From NCBI GenBank assembly GCA_028641055.1, contig CM054060.1, positions 313,647,652-313,711,651 of the forward strand: a DNA stretch of 64,000 nucleotides, written 5' to 3'. The DNA comes from Alopecurus myosuroides (lineage: Eukaryota; Streptophyta; Magnoliopsida; Poales; Poaceae). Both the position numbers and the translations under genes were made by a program. Of the stretch, positions 1 through 10,899 are shown one piece after another; position 1 is the first letter of the stretch, and each line of letters begins with the position of its first letter. The notes beneath the pieces were generated by a model. The model saw only the letters and a program-made list of their open reading frames with translations, did no database searches and was not told the origin of the DNA.

Positions 1-645
1 ATTTTTTGTTTTGATTTTCTCTTTTTGATGGATTCCAAAATGCCAATGCCTACTCGTAGCTAATCTCTCACAAGCGCTAACTTCGCACTCTCGATGCCAC
101 GAATGCAATGCCAAGCGGTGCAAAACGAACTAGTCCGAATAGGTAAGTGACACAATGGGGTGGGGTGGTTCAAGCGGAAGCAAGTTTATACCTCTTATTG
201 ATGATCATGGACTTGCGGCCGGTGGATGTCGATGTCGTAGTGATCCGATGATGTGGAAGCGTACGTGATGTCGTGGGCGTCGCGTAGCAACTCGTTGCAC
301 TCAATTTGGATCACAAACGGCAAAGAAAAACAAGTTCCAAAATCTGTCGGAGAATCGAAGAGCTGAAATTTTCCGAGTTTTTGGCTCAAATTCGAAATTC
401 CCACAAAATCAATAAATTTTTTGGACGAAATTGGAAAAATTGGCTGAATAGAAAGGTGTCGAATGGTGTTTGGCAACAAATCTATGAAGAAAAACTACGA
501 AAAACTCAACGAATCAACAGATCAGTCAAATTCCCTTTTGGCTATTTTTTGAGGATTTTCGAAATTTTGGTGGATAGAAGAAAAATTGGTGGATGGGAAG
601 GGGGTGGGGTGTCGGATTCGTGTCAATCTAGCTCTGGATACCAGA
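1..645 (-). mobile_element. 5' leader of a minus-strand Gypsy-type LTR retrotransposon (continues off the left edge)
   Basis: Read on the minus strand, this follows directly after an LTR (646-1763). It begins with a sequence matching the Met-tRNA primer site, then a leader of short C/T-rich and AAAATTTCG-type stretches typical of Triticeae Gypsy leaders. A minus-strand open frame at 479-195 could be the start of gag, but it is short and I do not recognise a domain. The rest of the element lies left of the window. Confidence 0.6.
631..643 (-). other. Primer binding site (Met-tRNA type)
   Basis: The minus strand reads TGGTATCCAGAGC, one inserted base away from the common plant TGGTATCAGAGC primer site complementary to initiator-Met tRNA. 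It lies two bases after the proposed LTR end, which fixes the element's direction as minus. Confidence 0.6.
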
Positions 646-1107
646 TGATGCGGAGGGTTACTCCTAGATTGGCCCGATCTTCATGAATCGACGAAGAACA
701 CGAAGAACACGAAGAACACGATGAACACACGAGGGGGAATCGAGGGGGAAATCGTGGGCAACGCAAGCAAACGCAAAGATAACTAGTAAGAACGGAAGAA
801 CCCCAAATCTTCCGGGAAATAACTCCGAGAGCCACCTCCGGAACGATCGATTCAACTGAGCTCACCTTGATTGAAACCGATTTACACCCGTAGCCGGTCC
901 ACTACGCCAATAGAACCTCAAGATAATCGAGAGGAAGATTGGACAATTCCTTGATAGAAACCCAAAGGGAGAGATCAAGTAGTTGGATGATCCTTGATAC
1001 AATCCTCGACGATGTCGGAGGGATGGTTCCTCAAAGAGGGATACAAGAGAGTTGAGCTCCAAATGTTCTTAATTCAACTCTAAACCCTAGATCTAGCTTG
1101 GGGGCGT

Positions 1108-1116
1108 CCTTATATA
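1108..1116 (-). promoter_or_regulatory. TATA box of the left-edge LTR
   Basis: The minus strand reads TATATAAGG in a GC-rich context, followed about 30 bases later by a CTAGATCTAGGGTTT leader. This arrangement is usual for a plant LTR promoter. Confidence 0.55.
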
Positions 1117-1189
1117 GCCGGGGGTCGAAGTAGGTGGAAACGAGGGCGAAAACGGGTCTTTTCCGGGCATTTTTGGGTCCACCCCGGCC

Positions 1190-1480
1190 TAGGAGCCGGC
1201 CTGGCCGGCCTGGAACCCGGCCTGGGGCCAGGGTGGGCGCCTGGAGAGGGAGGCCAGCCTGGGGCCGGGGTGGGGAGGAGGCAGGCCGGCTGCTTCGGGT
1301 GGGTGACCGGCCTGGGGCCGGGGTGGGAGGTGGGCATGCCGGCTTTGAGGTCGGCCTCCTCTGGAGGGGGTCCGGCCTGAGGGGGCGCCGAGGCCGGCCC
1401 GAGGCCGAGGTGGAGGCCGGCCCCTTAGGGTGGGGTCCGGCCTGGGGGTGAGGGAGGCCGGCCTGGCCGGCTCCCGAGGC
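1190..1480. repeat. GC-rich degenerate minisatellite (GGCCGGCCTGGGGCC-like)
   Basis: Irregular repeats of GGCCGGCCTGG and GGCCGGGGTGGG fill this part of the LTR. They create long open frames on both strands (for example 1134-1451 plus) that are low-complexity P/R/G-rich and almost certainly not coding. Confidence 0.6.
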
Positions 1481-1763
1481 CGGGAAGGGGTTTTTCGCCC
1501 CTAACTTCTTCGTCGGGACTCCGAATTGGACGCCGTCTTCACCGTTGTTCTCCGTATCTTCTTGCGCATCGTCTCGGGTACTTTTCGGTGCCTCCGTGGT
1601 GGGTTTGAGCCTGAGCACGCAAAGTGTGGAAACATGAGGTAGCGCACCATCCTCCACGTGACCGAAAGTATAGAGCGAGAGGAGCGAGTTCACCTTATCC
1701 TTGATGGCCTTTGCGCGTGATCTTGTCATCGGTCCACTTGGAGTAGATGGTTGGGCTACATCA

Positions 1764-2742
1764 GAAGGTCTTGGTACCAGGAGAGGTACCGGCCCGGTAG
1801 TACCGGGCTAACGGTAGTATAGACCGTGCGGGATTCGAAGAATAGACCGTTGGCATGAACAACCCTATGGACAGTACTATGGCCTCTCAGGTCGGTACTA
1901 CTAAACGTTTGGGTTCATATGATCTCGTGGCCATGGAGGATGACGTCAAGAGGTGATCATCATAAACCTAATGGTCAAGTAAATATGTTACGAAGAAAGT
2001 TTTTCCCATATTGGCTTATGGTGGAGGAATTTACCTGTCTTCACCAAGAAAAACACAGTCAAGAAAGATGGTTCTCCTTGAGGTGATCAAGATCTGCATC
2101 TAGCTCAAGTGGAATGTGCAAGTCAAAGGTATGACCTTGATAAGATTTCTATTTTACTGGTCTCATGATATTAGTAGGGCGACTAGGTTATAGGATAGAT
2201 AAGCCGTTCTACCAACAGAGGCTCTCGAATGAGTTCCTTGATCGTATTGTTCATAGATAGCTCAAACTTTTGCATCTTGGCATCATATTTCTTGGTTCTT
2301 ATTTGGCGTTGATCTATGTGAAGTTTTGGTACTTGTTGTGCTCTTCATGACAAGCCCAACTTGATCAAAAAATGGATTTCGTATGAGAAACTTGTTAGGT
2401 TTTTATATTGAAGGCTTTGTCGGTTTCTCTCTTATAGAGAGGCCCAACCTTTCCTCATTTAGTTTTACCATACCTTGTTGTACAATTATGTTTATCTTCA
2501 TTATCGTGTAGATCTTGTTGTTGCAAATCCAATGAGCCTCATCAAAAAATGGAGTCCGGATGCAAAAGATATGGGTGTTTCGGTAACGACGTTGTGCAGT
2601 TTTTCATGGGTCGTTGGTACCAACCCTAGCCCCGTTTGAGTTGCCAAGATGCAGAGACTTTGTGCCTTGGACCCGGTGGTGCCGACCTGACGCGAATTTG
2701 GGAATAACGGCTTGATTTCTGGGGAACCTGTTTAAGGGGTCT
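1764..2742. mobile_element. Left half of an old LTR-retrotransposon remnant (split by the Tat element)
   Basis: No protein domain is visible. The sequence becomes continuous with 15681-16589 once the 2743-15680 insertion and one GGTCT copy are removed. The pieces together (about 1.9 kb) have the texture of a Triticeae copia-type LTR, including paired GGTACC/CCGGTAGTACCGG motifs near the left end. The family is not identified. Confidence 0.35.
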
Positions 2743-3204
2743 TGTCGTGGGATAATCACGGCAGACGTTACCGGGGATAACTTATCTTGGGGCAATTTGA
2801 CTCTGGTGTTTGGGAGAGGATTTTGCTCAGGGGAAATCATGCTGATAATCGATCTGGTAGCTCTGGCAATCAAGTCGCCGAGTCTCCGATCTAGATTTAC
2901 AATCTCAACTCTTGTATTGTGGGGGATACTCGAATAGCTAGTCAAACTCGGCCTAGTCTAACCCTAGGAGCCGGCTTATATAATATCCGGCCCCCTGGCT
3001 TCCTATCCAAGGCATACTTGGAGTCCTACCCAGGCACCGCATACAAACCCTAAGTTCTTTTTATCGAAACCCATAATCCGGGTTATGAGGCCTACACTCT
3101 TGGGCCTTCTAGAAACTCCTTTTCCTTAAGCCGGGTCTTGCGCAGCTCCCTTTGGGCCGAGTTACACCTTGACGTTAGCCTACCGGGTTATCATCCCTCC
3201 ATCA
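2743..3204 (-). repeat. 3' LTR of the Tat element
   Basis: Plus-strand ends are TGTCGTGGGATAATC... and ...CATCCCTCCATCA, so on the minus strand it runs TGATGGAGGGATG to CCCACGACA. It matches 15220-15680 along its whole length. It retains a TATATAA box at 2976-2984. Confidence 0.92.
2976..2984 (-). promoter_or_regulatory. TATA box in the 3' LTR of the Tat element
   Basis: The minus strand reads ATTATATAAGCCGG. The matching site in the 5' LTR (15453-15461) reads ATTACATAAG, so the copy that should drive the element has lost the motif by one transition. Confidence 0.55.
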
Positions 3205-3220
3205 GTAGTCCCCAGAATAG
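3205..3220 (-). other. Polypurine tract region of the Tat element
   Basis: The minus strand reads CTATTCTGGGGACTAC immediately before the 3' LTR. A GGGGAC-type purine run abutting the LTR is the usual plus-strand primer position in plant Gypsy elements. Confidence 0.5.
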
Positions 3221-3590
3221 CTTGGGCTTCGCGGGATACTCCTTGAAGCGCATGCTATTCCCTGCAAAAATAATAAACATACAAGTTCATAAAAGACCGG
3301 GTTAGGTTGCTTTGATAATAGCTAGGCCTAACTCCACAGGTGGTCCATATAGTAACCCGGCTTTCTCCGAGTCCAACATCATTTTCCCGGGTCAACACTC
3401 CGAGGAAAACACAGAAGACCCGGCTCACTTTGTTCATTAGTTAATCCGAATATCGCGGAGACGATCTGCTCTGATCTTTTCCGGATATCACTCACAAGCA
3501 CTTAACACTTATCCCAAAAAATCCGGTCGGGTATCCCTTTCCCGAAATTTTTGGCTCCCGCTCCTTAGACCTAGGGCACTCCACCCGCAC
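3221..3590. other. Spacer between the 3' LTR and the antisense gene; contains its upstream region
   Basis: No protein domain is visible. It probably holds the upstream control region of the plus-strand gene beginning near 3591 and the untranslated tail of the minus-strand retroelement RNA. Confidence 0.4.
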
Positions 3591-3598
3591 CTATAAAT
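3591..3598 (+). promoter_or_regulatory. TATA box of the antisense gene
   Basis: CTATAAAT lies in a CCGCAC-CTATAAATGGG context, followed by a GC-rich first exon beginning about 30 bases downstream. It points away from the nearby LTR, so the antisense gene appears to have its own promoter. Confidence 0.5.
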
Positions 3599-3619
3599 GG
3601 GTGTTTCGAGGGCAACCCT

Positions 3620-4190
3620 AAGCCCAACACTCCATTTCCCCCCAAATCCTTCGTCTTCAATCTCTCTCGGCGCTCTCTTCTTTCGAGCCCAAGGCCACGC
3701 CGCCACGGTGTCCACAGGCGCACCGCCGGAAGTGAGCCGCCGCCGTCTGCGCTCTTCCTCAGCCCGCGCCGCGCCTCCGTTGACCACCGCCGCCGCGCCC
3801 TCGTGCAACTCACCGGAAGATCCAAAGGGCCACCGCAACTGCGCCATCTGCCGCCGCCGCGCTCTCCTCCAGATCCCGCCGGTAAGCAATCTAGCTCCAT
3901 TGACCTCACCTTCAATCTTACTCGAACTAGATTAGATTTAGATCCTCTCTTAGATGATTTTCTTGCCCCGCATCAATTGGATAGCCCATGCTTCGTTCTT
4001 TCTCAACCAACACTTAAGTTAGATCCAATAGTACACCTCTATTACTTGTGGTCACAAATTTTTCCGTAAATTTCTCCGTCTAGATCCAATCTGTCAAAAT
4101 TTTCCATAGTTGCTCTTTGATTAATCGGATAGACAGTCATTTCCGGGTCTTTAGTTACTTACACTCTGCACTTTTATCTCATGTTTTTAG
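3620..4190 (+). other. 5' UTR exon and UTR intron of the antisense gene
   Basis: A GC-rich leader ends at a good donor (CCG|GTAAGC, intron from 3882). It is followed by a T-rich intron ending TTTTTAG at 4190, ten bases before the ATG at 4200. ORFs here (3597-3935, 3803-4069 plus) are open by composition and show no domain. Confidence 0.5.
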
Positions 4191-4199
4191 ACTACGCAC

Positions 4200-7100
4200 A
4201 TGGCACCCAAGGTCAATACTAAGACGAAGGGGAAACAGACGGCGAAGGAAAAGCCGACTCAATCCATATCCGCCAACTGGGCAAGGTCCACTGTGACCAA
4301 GGCAAAATTAGATGAGCTCGCAGAGTCGGGCGTCCTCCCCGCCCGGGAGGATATCCACTGGCGCGTACCTGGGGATGAAACTCGGCCCTCCCCGGGTCTC
4401 GATGAGGTAATCTGCTTCGTTGAACATGTGATCCGGGGATTCCGTCCCCCGGGTCACCCCTTTTTCCGCGAGTTGCTAAGCCACTATGGCCTCCGAGTTT
4501 TCGACATAGGCCCCAATTCTATGTTAAATATCACTCATTTCATTGTTCTGTGCGAATCATATTTATGCACCCCCCCGAATCTTGCGCTATTTCTCGAACT
4601 GTTCCAATGCAAACCGTGTCGCGAAAGCGACGACGGGGCCCTCCTGGCTTGCGGCGGGGTATCAATCCAAAGGCGGAGGAACTCCTTGATGCCGACTCTG
4701 AGCCTCAACTCCCACGTCAAGCACTGGCAGAAGACCTACTTCTATTGTCAAAACACCTCCTCACCCGGTGAAAAGACTTTGCCGGGTTTCTCCGAAGGCC
4801 TTCTTGCTCTTTCCGACAACCTTAACTCTTTCGCTTCTGAGTCGGATAGGCAATCCATCCAACCCCTCCTTGACAAACTCGTTGTTTTATCGGCCCAAGG
4901 ACTTCTTGGGCTCAACTTGGTTAAAACTTGGGTAAACTTCCGAATCCAACCAAACGCCGTCCGGCCCAAGCTGATGTGCGAATACTCTGGGCACGTCACG
5001 GATTGACTCCGTTACTCACTGAGGAACTACCCGGCCGCCGATACAAACAAGATAATCAAGAGTTTCTTGACCGAGAAAATAGAAGTGATCCGGACTATAG
5101 CCGGCTTGGAGCCATTTACTCGCGATAACCCGGCTCCAGCGGTAAGATCCGGCCTTAACTCTTTATCCTTATACCTTTGTCTGATACAATCACTAATTTT
5201 CACCATTATACTTTTATTTCGGGAAGATATCACTTTCTGGAAGATCGAGACCCCCCTCCTTCCGAAAACTCGGAAGAGGACGAAGAGCCGGCTGACTCGG
5301 ACGAAGGTATCATCCGGGTTTCACCTATCTCCGTTTCTGTTAACTTATTTGCCACATTTTTTCCCTTTTTCCGACTATGCATTATGTTTTCCAGGGCCGG
5401 AAGACAGGGAGGATAAGGAGGATAAGGAAGATCCGGAAGATAAGGAGGAGACCCAAAGTGACGAAAGTGAGGCAGAACCGGATGTTGAGGTTGGAGCCAA
5501 GAGAAAGCCCCGAGGTGTCATATTCAAGGTTCTGTATTCCTCTATCGCCTCCAAACCGTATTCATTTGCTAACATGTGCGAGCTTAATCAACGATTGTCC
5601 GATTCGCCATACTTGAAGGAGCCCCCTACGGTCAAGCGCAGGGTAACCCGGAACTCCCCGGGTGAGGATCCTCTAAACCCGGGTATCCCTTCATCCCCAG
5701 CCCGCCGCGCCGGTACTTCCCAAACCCATCCTTCCGATTCTCCTCAAAAACATCCTTCTCCCAATCATCCCTTAGCTGGACAATTCCGGGTCTCACTCTC
5801 AGACCCTGTAACAGCTTCCTCCGGGTCTAGCAATGACCTCCCCTCGGACTTCATGGTAAACGCCGGGTAAGCTACTTTCCTTGTTATTCAACATACTAAT
5901 ACTTTCAAAAGCTTTCATTTGCCATATACTAACTGTTTGTTTTATTTCTCTCAGAGCCAAGGTCACTACCAGTGACCCGGACAATATGGATGTTGATGAC
6001 CCGGCTAAGGAGGGTCCGGTTGATACTGTGAAGGCCGCGGCAGGTGGCGCTGGAGAAGAAGAAGTCCCGTTGAAAGATCCGGCCAATCAGGAGGCCGAGT
6101 ACCCAATCCCCTCGCATGCACCCGGCCAACAGGGAGGAGTGAGCCCAGTCCCAACACTCAGGCGACCCGGGTGTCTCCCCCCAACAAGGAGAAGACTCCA
6201 TCTCCGGGTAGCCAGAATCCTGGTTCTTCCAACCTGGATCTGGACAAACTCTCCTATGATGAGATGATGGGTGCACTCTTTGCCTTTAAGACCACAGAAA
6301 GAGACATCCTGGAGCGCATGGCTGCTGAGCACCAGGTAATCATGATTGATATTGCGTAGTACTCATCTAGTCCCCAAGTTCCGAGTTTAACTAGGCAAAG
6401 TTTTACTCGGTAATTCCTTTGACACCCGACTCTTTCTTATATCCGACTAAATTTTACTTTTCCTTCCTTTATAGGCACAGGTGGCCAGGTCTGAGGAGAT
6501 TTTGGCTAAAACCAATCAGCTCCTTGAGACCGAGTCAAAGCTGCGGGCAGGGCTTGAGGTTGAAGTAGAAAAGCTCGATAAAGACGTCAAGAAGTACAAG
6601 AGGAAATACCATAATGCTCAAGATGCGCTGAAGAAGCTCTCGGCTCAGATTGCCGACACTTATCGCGCCTTACTTGGTAAGAATTTGTGACTTGCTGTTT
6701 ATAAGCCGGATTTTCCGTTAAGCATGATACCCGGACTTTTTCGCTTTAACCTTTGCTGTTATACTGTAGGCCCTGGTATAGCGGCCCCAGAAGATAGTGA
6801 TATTGAGAAACTGAAGACCTTGAAGGCTGTGATCCGGCAGTTCTTCGCCGGCACTAAGTGGATCCTGGACGCGGTGCAATGGCCGGCTGAAGGTTATTTA
6901 GGCCTGGACACTTTGCTTAACGCGTGCTCCATCGTCCCTGAGTGGATTGAACTCTGGAAGCGCTCGTCGTGCCGGGTTGGGATGACCCGCGGGCTTATGC
7001 TGGCGAAAGCTTATTTTCCTAAGCTTGAGCCGGCAAAGCTGGTGGCTGGGTTTCCCGAGTTCAACCTCGACGGCTCCAAATTTTCCGCCAAGGACTTCAA

Positions 7101-7458
7101 GGCCATCCAAAGTGAGGTACATCACTCGGCGAGCTCGATCGCCGACAGTCTGGCGCTAGACAGGTTCGCTACTCCTTATGATGCCAAAGACAAGCCGGTC
7201 AAGGTGGATCTGCCCCAGCCCTTTGATATGCTGGAAAAATGGAAGGCGGAATCTGCTAGGAAGAGAGAGGAAATTGCCAAGAGAAAAGCTGAGGCCAACG
7301 CTGCGCCCTCCTCCTCTACACCAGCTGTTCATCCGCCATCTCGTGCCGACTCTGCTTATCCGGGTAAAGGTGCTGGGAAGGCCCCCGAAGAGCAAGTCCA
7401 AGACCAAGACCCGGCTGCCAAGAACAACGCTGAAGACTCGGCCCAGGAGGTCGAGTGA
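4200..7458 (+). pseudogene. Antisense multi-exon gene with putative gypsy-type transposon domain (Transposase_28-like)
   Basis: The ATG at 4200 opens MAPKVNTKTKGKQ. Residues about 25-260 carry the plant 'putative gypsy type transposon' region (hallmarks RPPGHPFFRELLSHYGL, LNITHFIVLCESYL, VKTWVNFRIQ). Exons read as 4191-5141, about 5222-5306, 5395-5866, 5955-6335, 6475-6676 and 6770-7458, with GT...AG borders and matching phases except the second/third junction. Later exons encode an acidic E/D/K stretch, a P/S-rich linker, a coiled coil (KSE-type heptads near 6481-6670), a globular region (WILDAVQWPAEGYLGLDTLL) and a K/E-rich tail ending at TGA 7456. Breaks: in-frame TGA at 5004, an unmatched junction near 5142-5227, and a frameshift near 6150-6180. 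The function of the family is unknown. Extra antisense genes in this position are known from Tat elements. Confidence 0.8.
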
Positions 7459-8574
7459 AGTTTCATTTGCTACTATCTTAAACATTTTATTCGTCCAATG
7501 GGCATCTAAAACAATTATTCTTTTGATAGTGCGCCTGTGCACTTTTTGATACTACTACCTTGGTTTGTAATACGTTAAAAACCATAATAGCTTTCGTGGC
7601 CCTTCTGGCCTTTTGCATGATCTTGATATTTCTTATCTTTGAAATTTTCATTACTGGTTTTCCCATTGTGAGACTCGGTTTCCGGGTCTCGGGGGTTTTG
7701 ACAAGTGGACTTTTTCTAAGTCCCCAAGTCCCCAAGACTCGGATTTTTGGGTTTTTAAGCTGAATAGCTAGATAATTTGTTCCTGTTTTCAAATTCGCAA
7801 GTCCCCAAGGCCCGAATTTCCGAGTCTAGGGTTTGGATTTTTTCAAAAGAACAAATTATTTCTGCTAAGGCCCGAAACCTAGATTTGCTCACGTAGGTTT
7901 GAAGTTGTGCTTAATATATTTTGAGTTTCCTGCTGTTAACCTTGTACTCTGCATAACTTGTGGTTTGGATGACCCTTTTGACCTTCTTTTACTATAAGCC
8001 GGCTTTCGCGTGGATAATCAATGCTGTTATAACTGTATAACGACAGGGTCAGGCAAGTCCCATTGGGCATCATGACTGATTGTAATTACACGCTAGCAAA
8101 GCATGCCACTTTTTTGCGAGTCGCATCGAGCTTAAGCAAGAAGAGTCAAGAAAATTTGGCTCTATTGTCCGGTTATAAGCTTGCAGCCGTACTTATTACA
8201 AGTAATCAGCCCTTATAACTTAATGGCATCATGGCCGGGTCTTTGAGTTTGCAACTGTGCTATTCAAGCAATCAGCCCCCAAGATCTAGATATAAGTAAC
8301 TTACTCAAAGAATTAAGACACTAAGAACAACAAATAACACTTACCTGAAAGAAAATAAGAAGACAACGGGAATATAAAAACTTGAAAAAAGACACACAAA
8401 AAGAAACGATATTATTGTTTAACCATCTCTTTATTGATATAAGAAAAAGTTAGGTCAGCAAGCCGCCTCATTAAAAACCCTCCAGTCCCCTTAGGTACCC
8501 TGGATAGGAAAAGAGTGCGTCTGAAACCTGCTGCCTGTTACATCGTGTAATTCCACTTGTGAATCTAGCCTATT
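7459..8574. other. Spacer between the antisense gene and the pol stop codon
   Basis: The two genes converge here. The stretch holds their untranslated 3' ends, including AT-rich blocks and repeated AAGTCCCCAAG motifs (near 7715-7730 and 7798). No coding domain is visible on either strand. Confidence 0.45.
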
Positions 8575-9855
8575 CTAGGTATAGTAGGGACGCAGATGAG
8601 CCACGTTCCATGGTCTTTCTCTTTCTTGCATAGATGAAGTTGTATGAGCGGTGTCATTAACAGTAGCTGACTCTTCCCTTGCATCTACCAAGTAATACGA
8701 TCCATTGTGCAGATTCCGGCTTATGATGAATGGTCCTTCCCATGGTGGAGATAACTTGTGTTTTCCTTCCTTTGATTGTACCAGGCGCAGAACCAGGTCT
8801 CATTCCTGGAAGACCCGGGTTTTGACCCGGCGGCTATGATATCTCCTCAGATCCTACTGGTATATGGCTGATCTCTCCAAAGCTTGTTCCCTGTGTTCTT
8901 CTAGCATATCCACAGCGTCCTGCCGGGTCTTCTCGTTCTCCACCTCGACGTAAACCGACACTCGAGGCGAATCATGAATAATATCACTCGGCAATACTGC
9001 CTCTGCACCATAAACCATAAAAAACGGGGTCATCTGAGTAGATCTGTTAGGTGTGGTGTTAATTCCCCAAACCACTAATGGTAACTCCTCAACCCATGCG
9101 CCAGCGGCTCTGATGCACGGGGCTCACAGCCGTGGTTTTAATCCACGGAGTAACTCCTGATTTGCCCTCTCCACTTGTCCATTAGCCTGTGGATGGGCCA
9201 CTGAGGCTATGTCCAGGCGGATGCCATTGTTTCCACAAAACTTTTCCATCTCACCCAAGGACATATTGGTTCCATTGTCCGTTATTATGCTGTGAGGATA
9301 CCCAAACCGATAGATAATCCTTTTCAGGAACTTGACTGCCGTAACTGCTTCACAATTGGTAACTGGCATAACTTCAACCCACTTGGTAAACTTATCGATA
9401 GCCACCAAGAGATGTGTCTTTTTGCAAGGTGACATGTGAAAAGGGCCAACCATATCCATACCCCAAACAGCAAACGGGCAGGTTAACGGTATGGTCCGCA
9501 ATTCCATAGCCGACACATGGGTTTGGCGAGCGTACCTTTGATATCCGTCGCACCTTGCCACCAAGCGCTCCGCATCTGCTAGGGCCGTGAGCCAGAAGAA
9601 ACCGTGTCGATAAGCTTTGGCCACAAGGGATCTTGTGGATGCATGATGCCCACAATCACCTTCGTGGATTTCCTTCAAAATCTGCCGGCCTTCTTCTGGT
9701 GTTACACAGCATAAAAAGACTCCTGCTACGCTTCTTTTATACAGCTCCCCATTGATGATAGAATAGCCCTTTGCTCGCCTCAGAATTTGCCTTGCTAATA
9801 CTTCCTGCTGTGGTAACTCGCCCCGTGATAGGTACGCCAGAACGGCTCTGTCCAC
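8575..9855 (-). pseudogene. Integrase domain of the Tat polyprotein
   Basis: From 9855 leftwards the frame holds an H-H-C-C zinc finger (HEGDCGHH ... RCDGYQRYA; the second cysteine is replaced by Tyr). The catalytic core follows with D in WGMDMVG, D in ITDNGTN and E in NGQVERAN, spaced D-X35-E. A TGA at 9124 interrupts it. The core tail continues in another frame at 9075-8854 (NTTPNRSTQMTPFFMVYGAEAVLPSDI) and stops again. The C-terminal domain continues in pieces to PWNVAHLRPYYT, with the stop at 8575-8577. No chromodomain is seen, consistent with the Tat group. The enzyme would join retroelement cDNA to the host chromosome, but this copy is inactive. Confidence 0.88.
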
Positions 9856-9969
9856 TCGGGAACATCACGTATTGTGGCCACGAGCTCCAAATCCGAGTCT
9901 TGGTTAGCCACCTCTTCCTCAGACTCGGTTTTAACAGATGGCCGCCATAGTTCGTCCAGGAACACATTG

Positions 9970-10310
9970 GGTGGAACCGGCCCTCTGCGCGAGCCGAGTC
10001 TGGCGAGCGCATCTGCTGCCTCGTTCTTTCGTCTATCTATATGTTCCACCTCATATCCGGAAAAACACCCGGCAACCCTGTCCACCTCTCTGCGGTATGC
10101 TGCCATAGTTGCATCTTTTCTATCCCAAGTTTCTGAGACCTGCTGTACCACAAGATCCGAATTTCCATAGCACCGTATCCGCTTGATGTTCATCTCCTTG
10201 GCTACTTTCAATCCATGCAATAATGCCTCATACTCGGCCTCCTGATCCCTCGTATTGCTTAGAACCATCGAAGTGCATTACCCAAGACTCGGAACTTGGT
10301 GTCATTGTGG
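9970..10310 (-). pseudogene. Second (archaeal-type) RNase H domain of the Tat element
   Basis: Between the first RNase H and integrase, the minus strand encodes WVMHFDGSK, then in a shifted frame AEYEALLHGLKVAKEMNIKRI, CYGNSDLVVQQV and NEAADALARLGS. This is the pattern of the extra RNase H acquired by plant Tat elements. Relative to that pattern about 30 codons between HFDGS and AEYEALL are missing and the frame changes there. The usual GDSDLVV aspartate is Asn here, so the domain is dead. It would normally degrade the RNA strand of RNA/DNA hybrids during reverse transcription. Confidence 0.75.
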
Positions 10311-10458
10311 GCATGCTAGTGTGAGTCCAATCATTGATGAAATCAACTAAAGGTTGGGATTTGATTGCTGACCTGGGCTCATAGTTGATGTGATAATCTC
10401 CCATCTCGATGGCCCACTTGGCTATTCTACCTGTTGCATCCGAGTTTCTGATAATATC

Positions 10459-10860
10459 CTACATTGGTATAGAGCTAACCACTGTTATGGGGTGTTCCTG
10501 AAAATAGGGTTTCAATTTCCGGCTGGCCATGAAGACCCCGAAAACCAACTTCTGCCAATTTTGGTAGCGCTGCTTTGCTTCTGATAGTACCTCGCTGACG
10601 TAATAAACCGTCCTTTGAACCGGGTGGTCTTTTCCATCCTCTTTGCGCTCGACAACAACCACTGCGCTAACCGCCCGGGGCCCGGCCGCAACGTACAGTA
10701 GCATGGGCTCTTTAGGGACGGGGGCTGCTAAGATTGGTGCCTCAGATAACTGATTTTTTAATGCCTCGAACGCCTCATCCGCCTCTTGATCCCAAACGAA
10801 TTTATCGGATTTCCTCAAGAGCCGGTACAAGGGTATTGCCTTCTCTCCGAGTCTGGATAT
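10459..10860 (-). pseudogene. Gypsy-type RNase H domain of the Tat polyprotein, degenerate
   Basis: The minus-strand frame after RT reads FVWDQEADEAFEALKNQLSEAPIL, then LLYVAAGPRAVSAVVVVER and a SEAKQRYQNWQKLVFGVFMASRKLKPYF helix. The catalytic Asp of the normal LYxDAS motif is replaced (VAAGP), and the Glu usually in the E-K-E/L helix is Gln. Loss of active-site residues in this first RNase H is expected where a second RNase H has taken over. Confidence 0.7.
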
Positions 10861-10899
10861 AAACCGGCTCAACGCTGCTACGCACCCTGTAAGCTTCTG

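Larger units (their letters stand above)
646..1763 (-). repeat. LTR (5' LTR, minus orientation) of the left-edge Gypsy element
   Basis: The proposed boundaries are TGATGTAGCCC at 1763 (minus strand) and ...CGCATCA at 646, giving TG...CA ends and a length of about 1.1 kb, followed by the primer site. The first part, on the minus strand from 1729, encodes MTRSRAKAIKDKVNSLL. This resembles the conserved tail of Triticeae Gypsy polyproteins, so in this family pol probably reads into the 3' LTR. A GC-rich stretch and a TATA box follow. The partner LTR is outside the window, so the ends rest on one copy. A target duplication would be GAAGG (1764-1768), which cannot be checked here. Confidence 0.55.

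Noticed and set aside
2604..2945. 113-residue minus-strand ORF crossing the Tat 3' LTR edge
   Set aside because: It begins inside the LTR and ends in flanking DNA, so it is an accident of insertion. The equivalent frame in the 5' LTR simply runs into gag.
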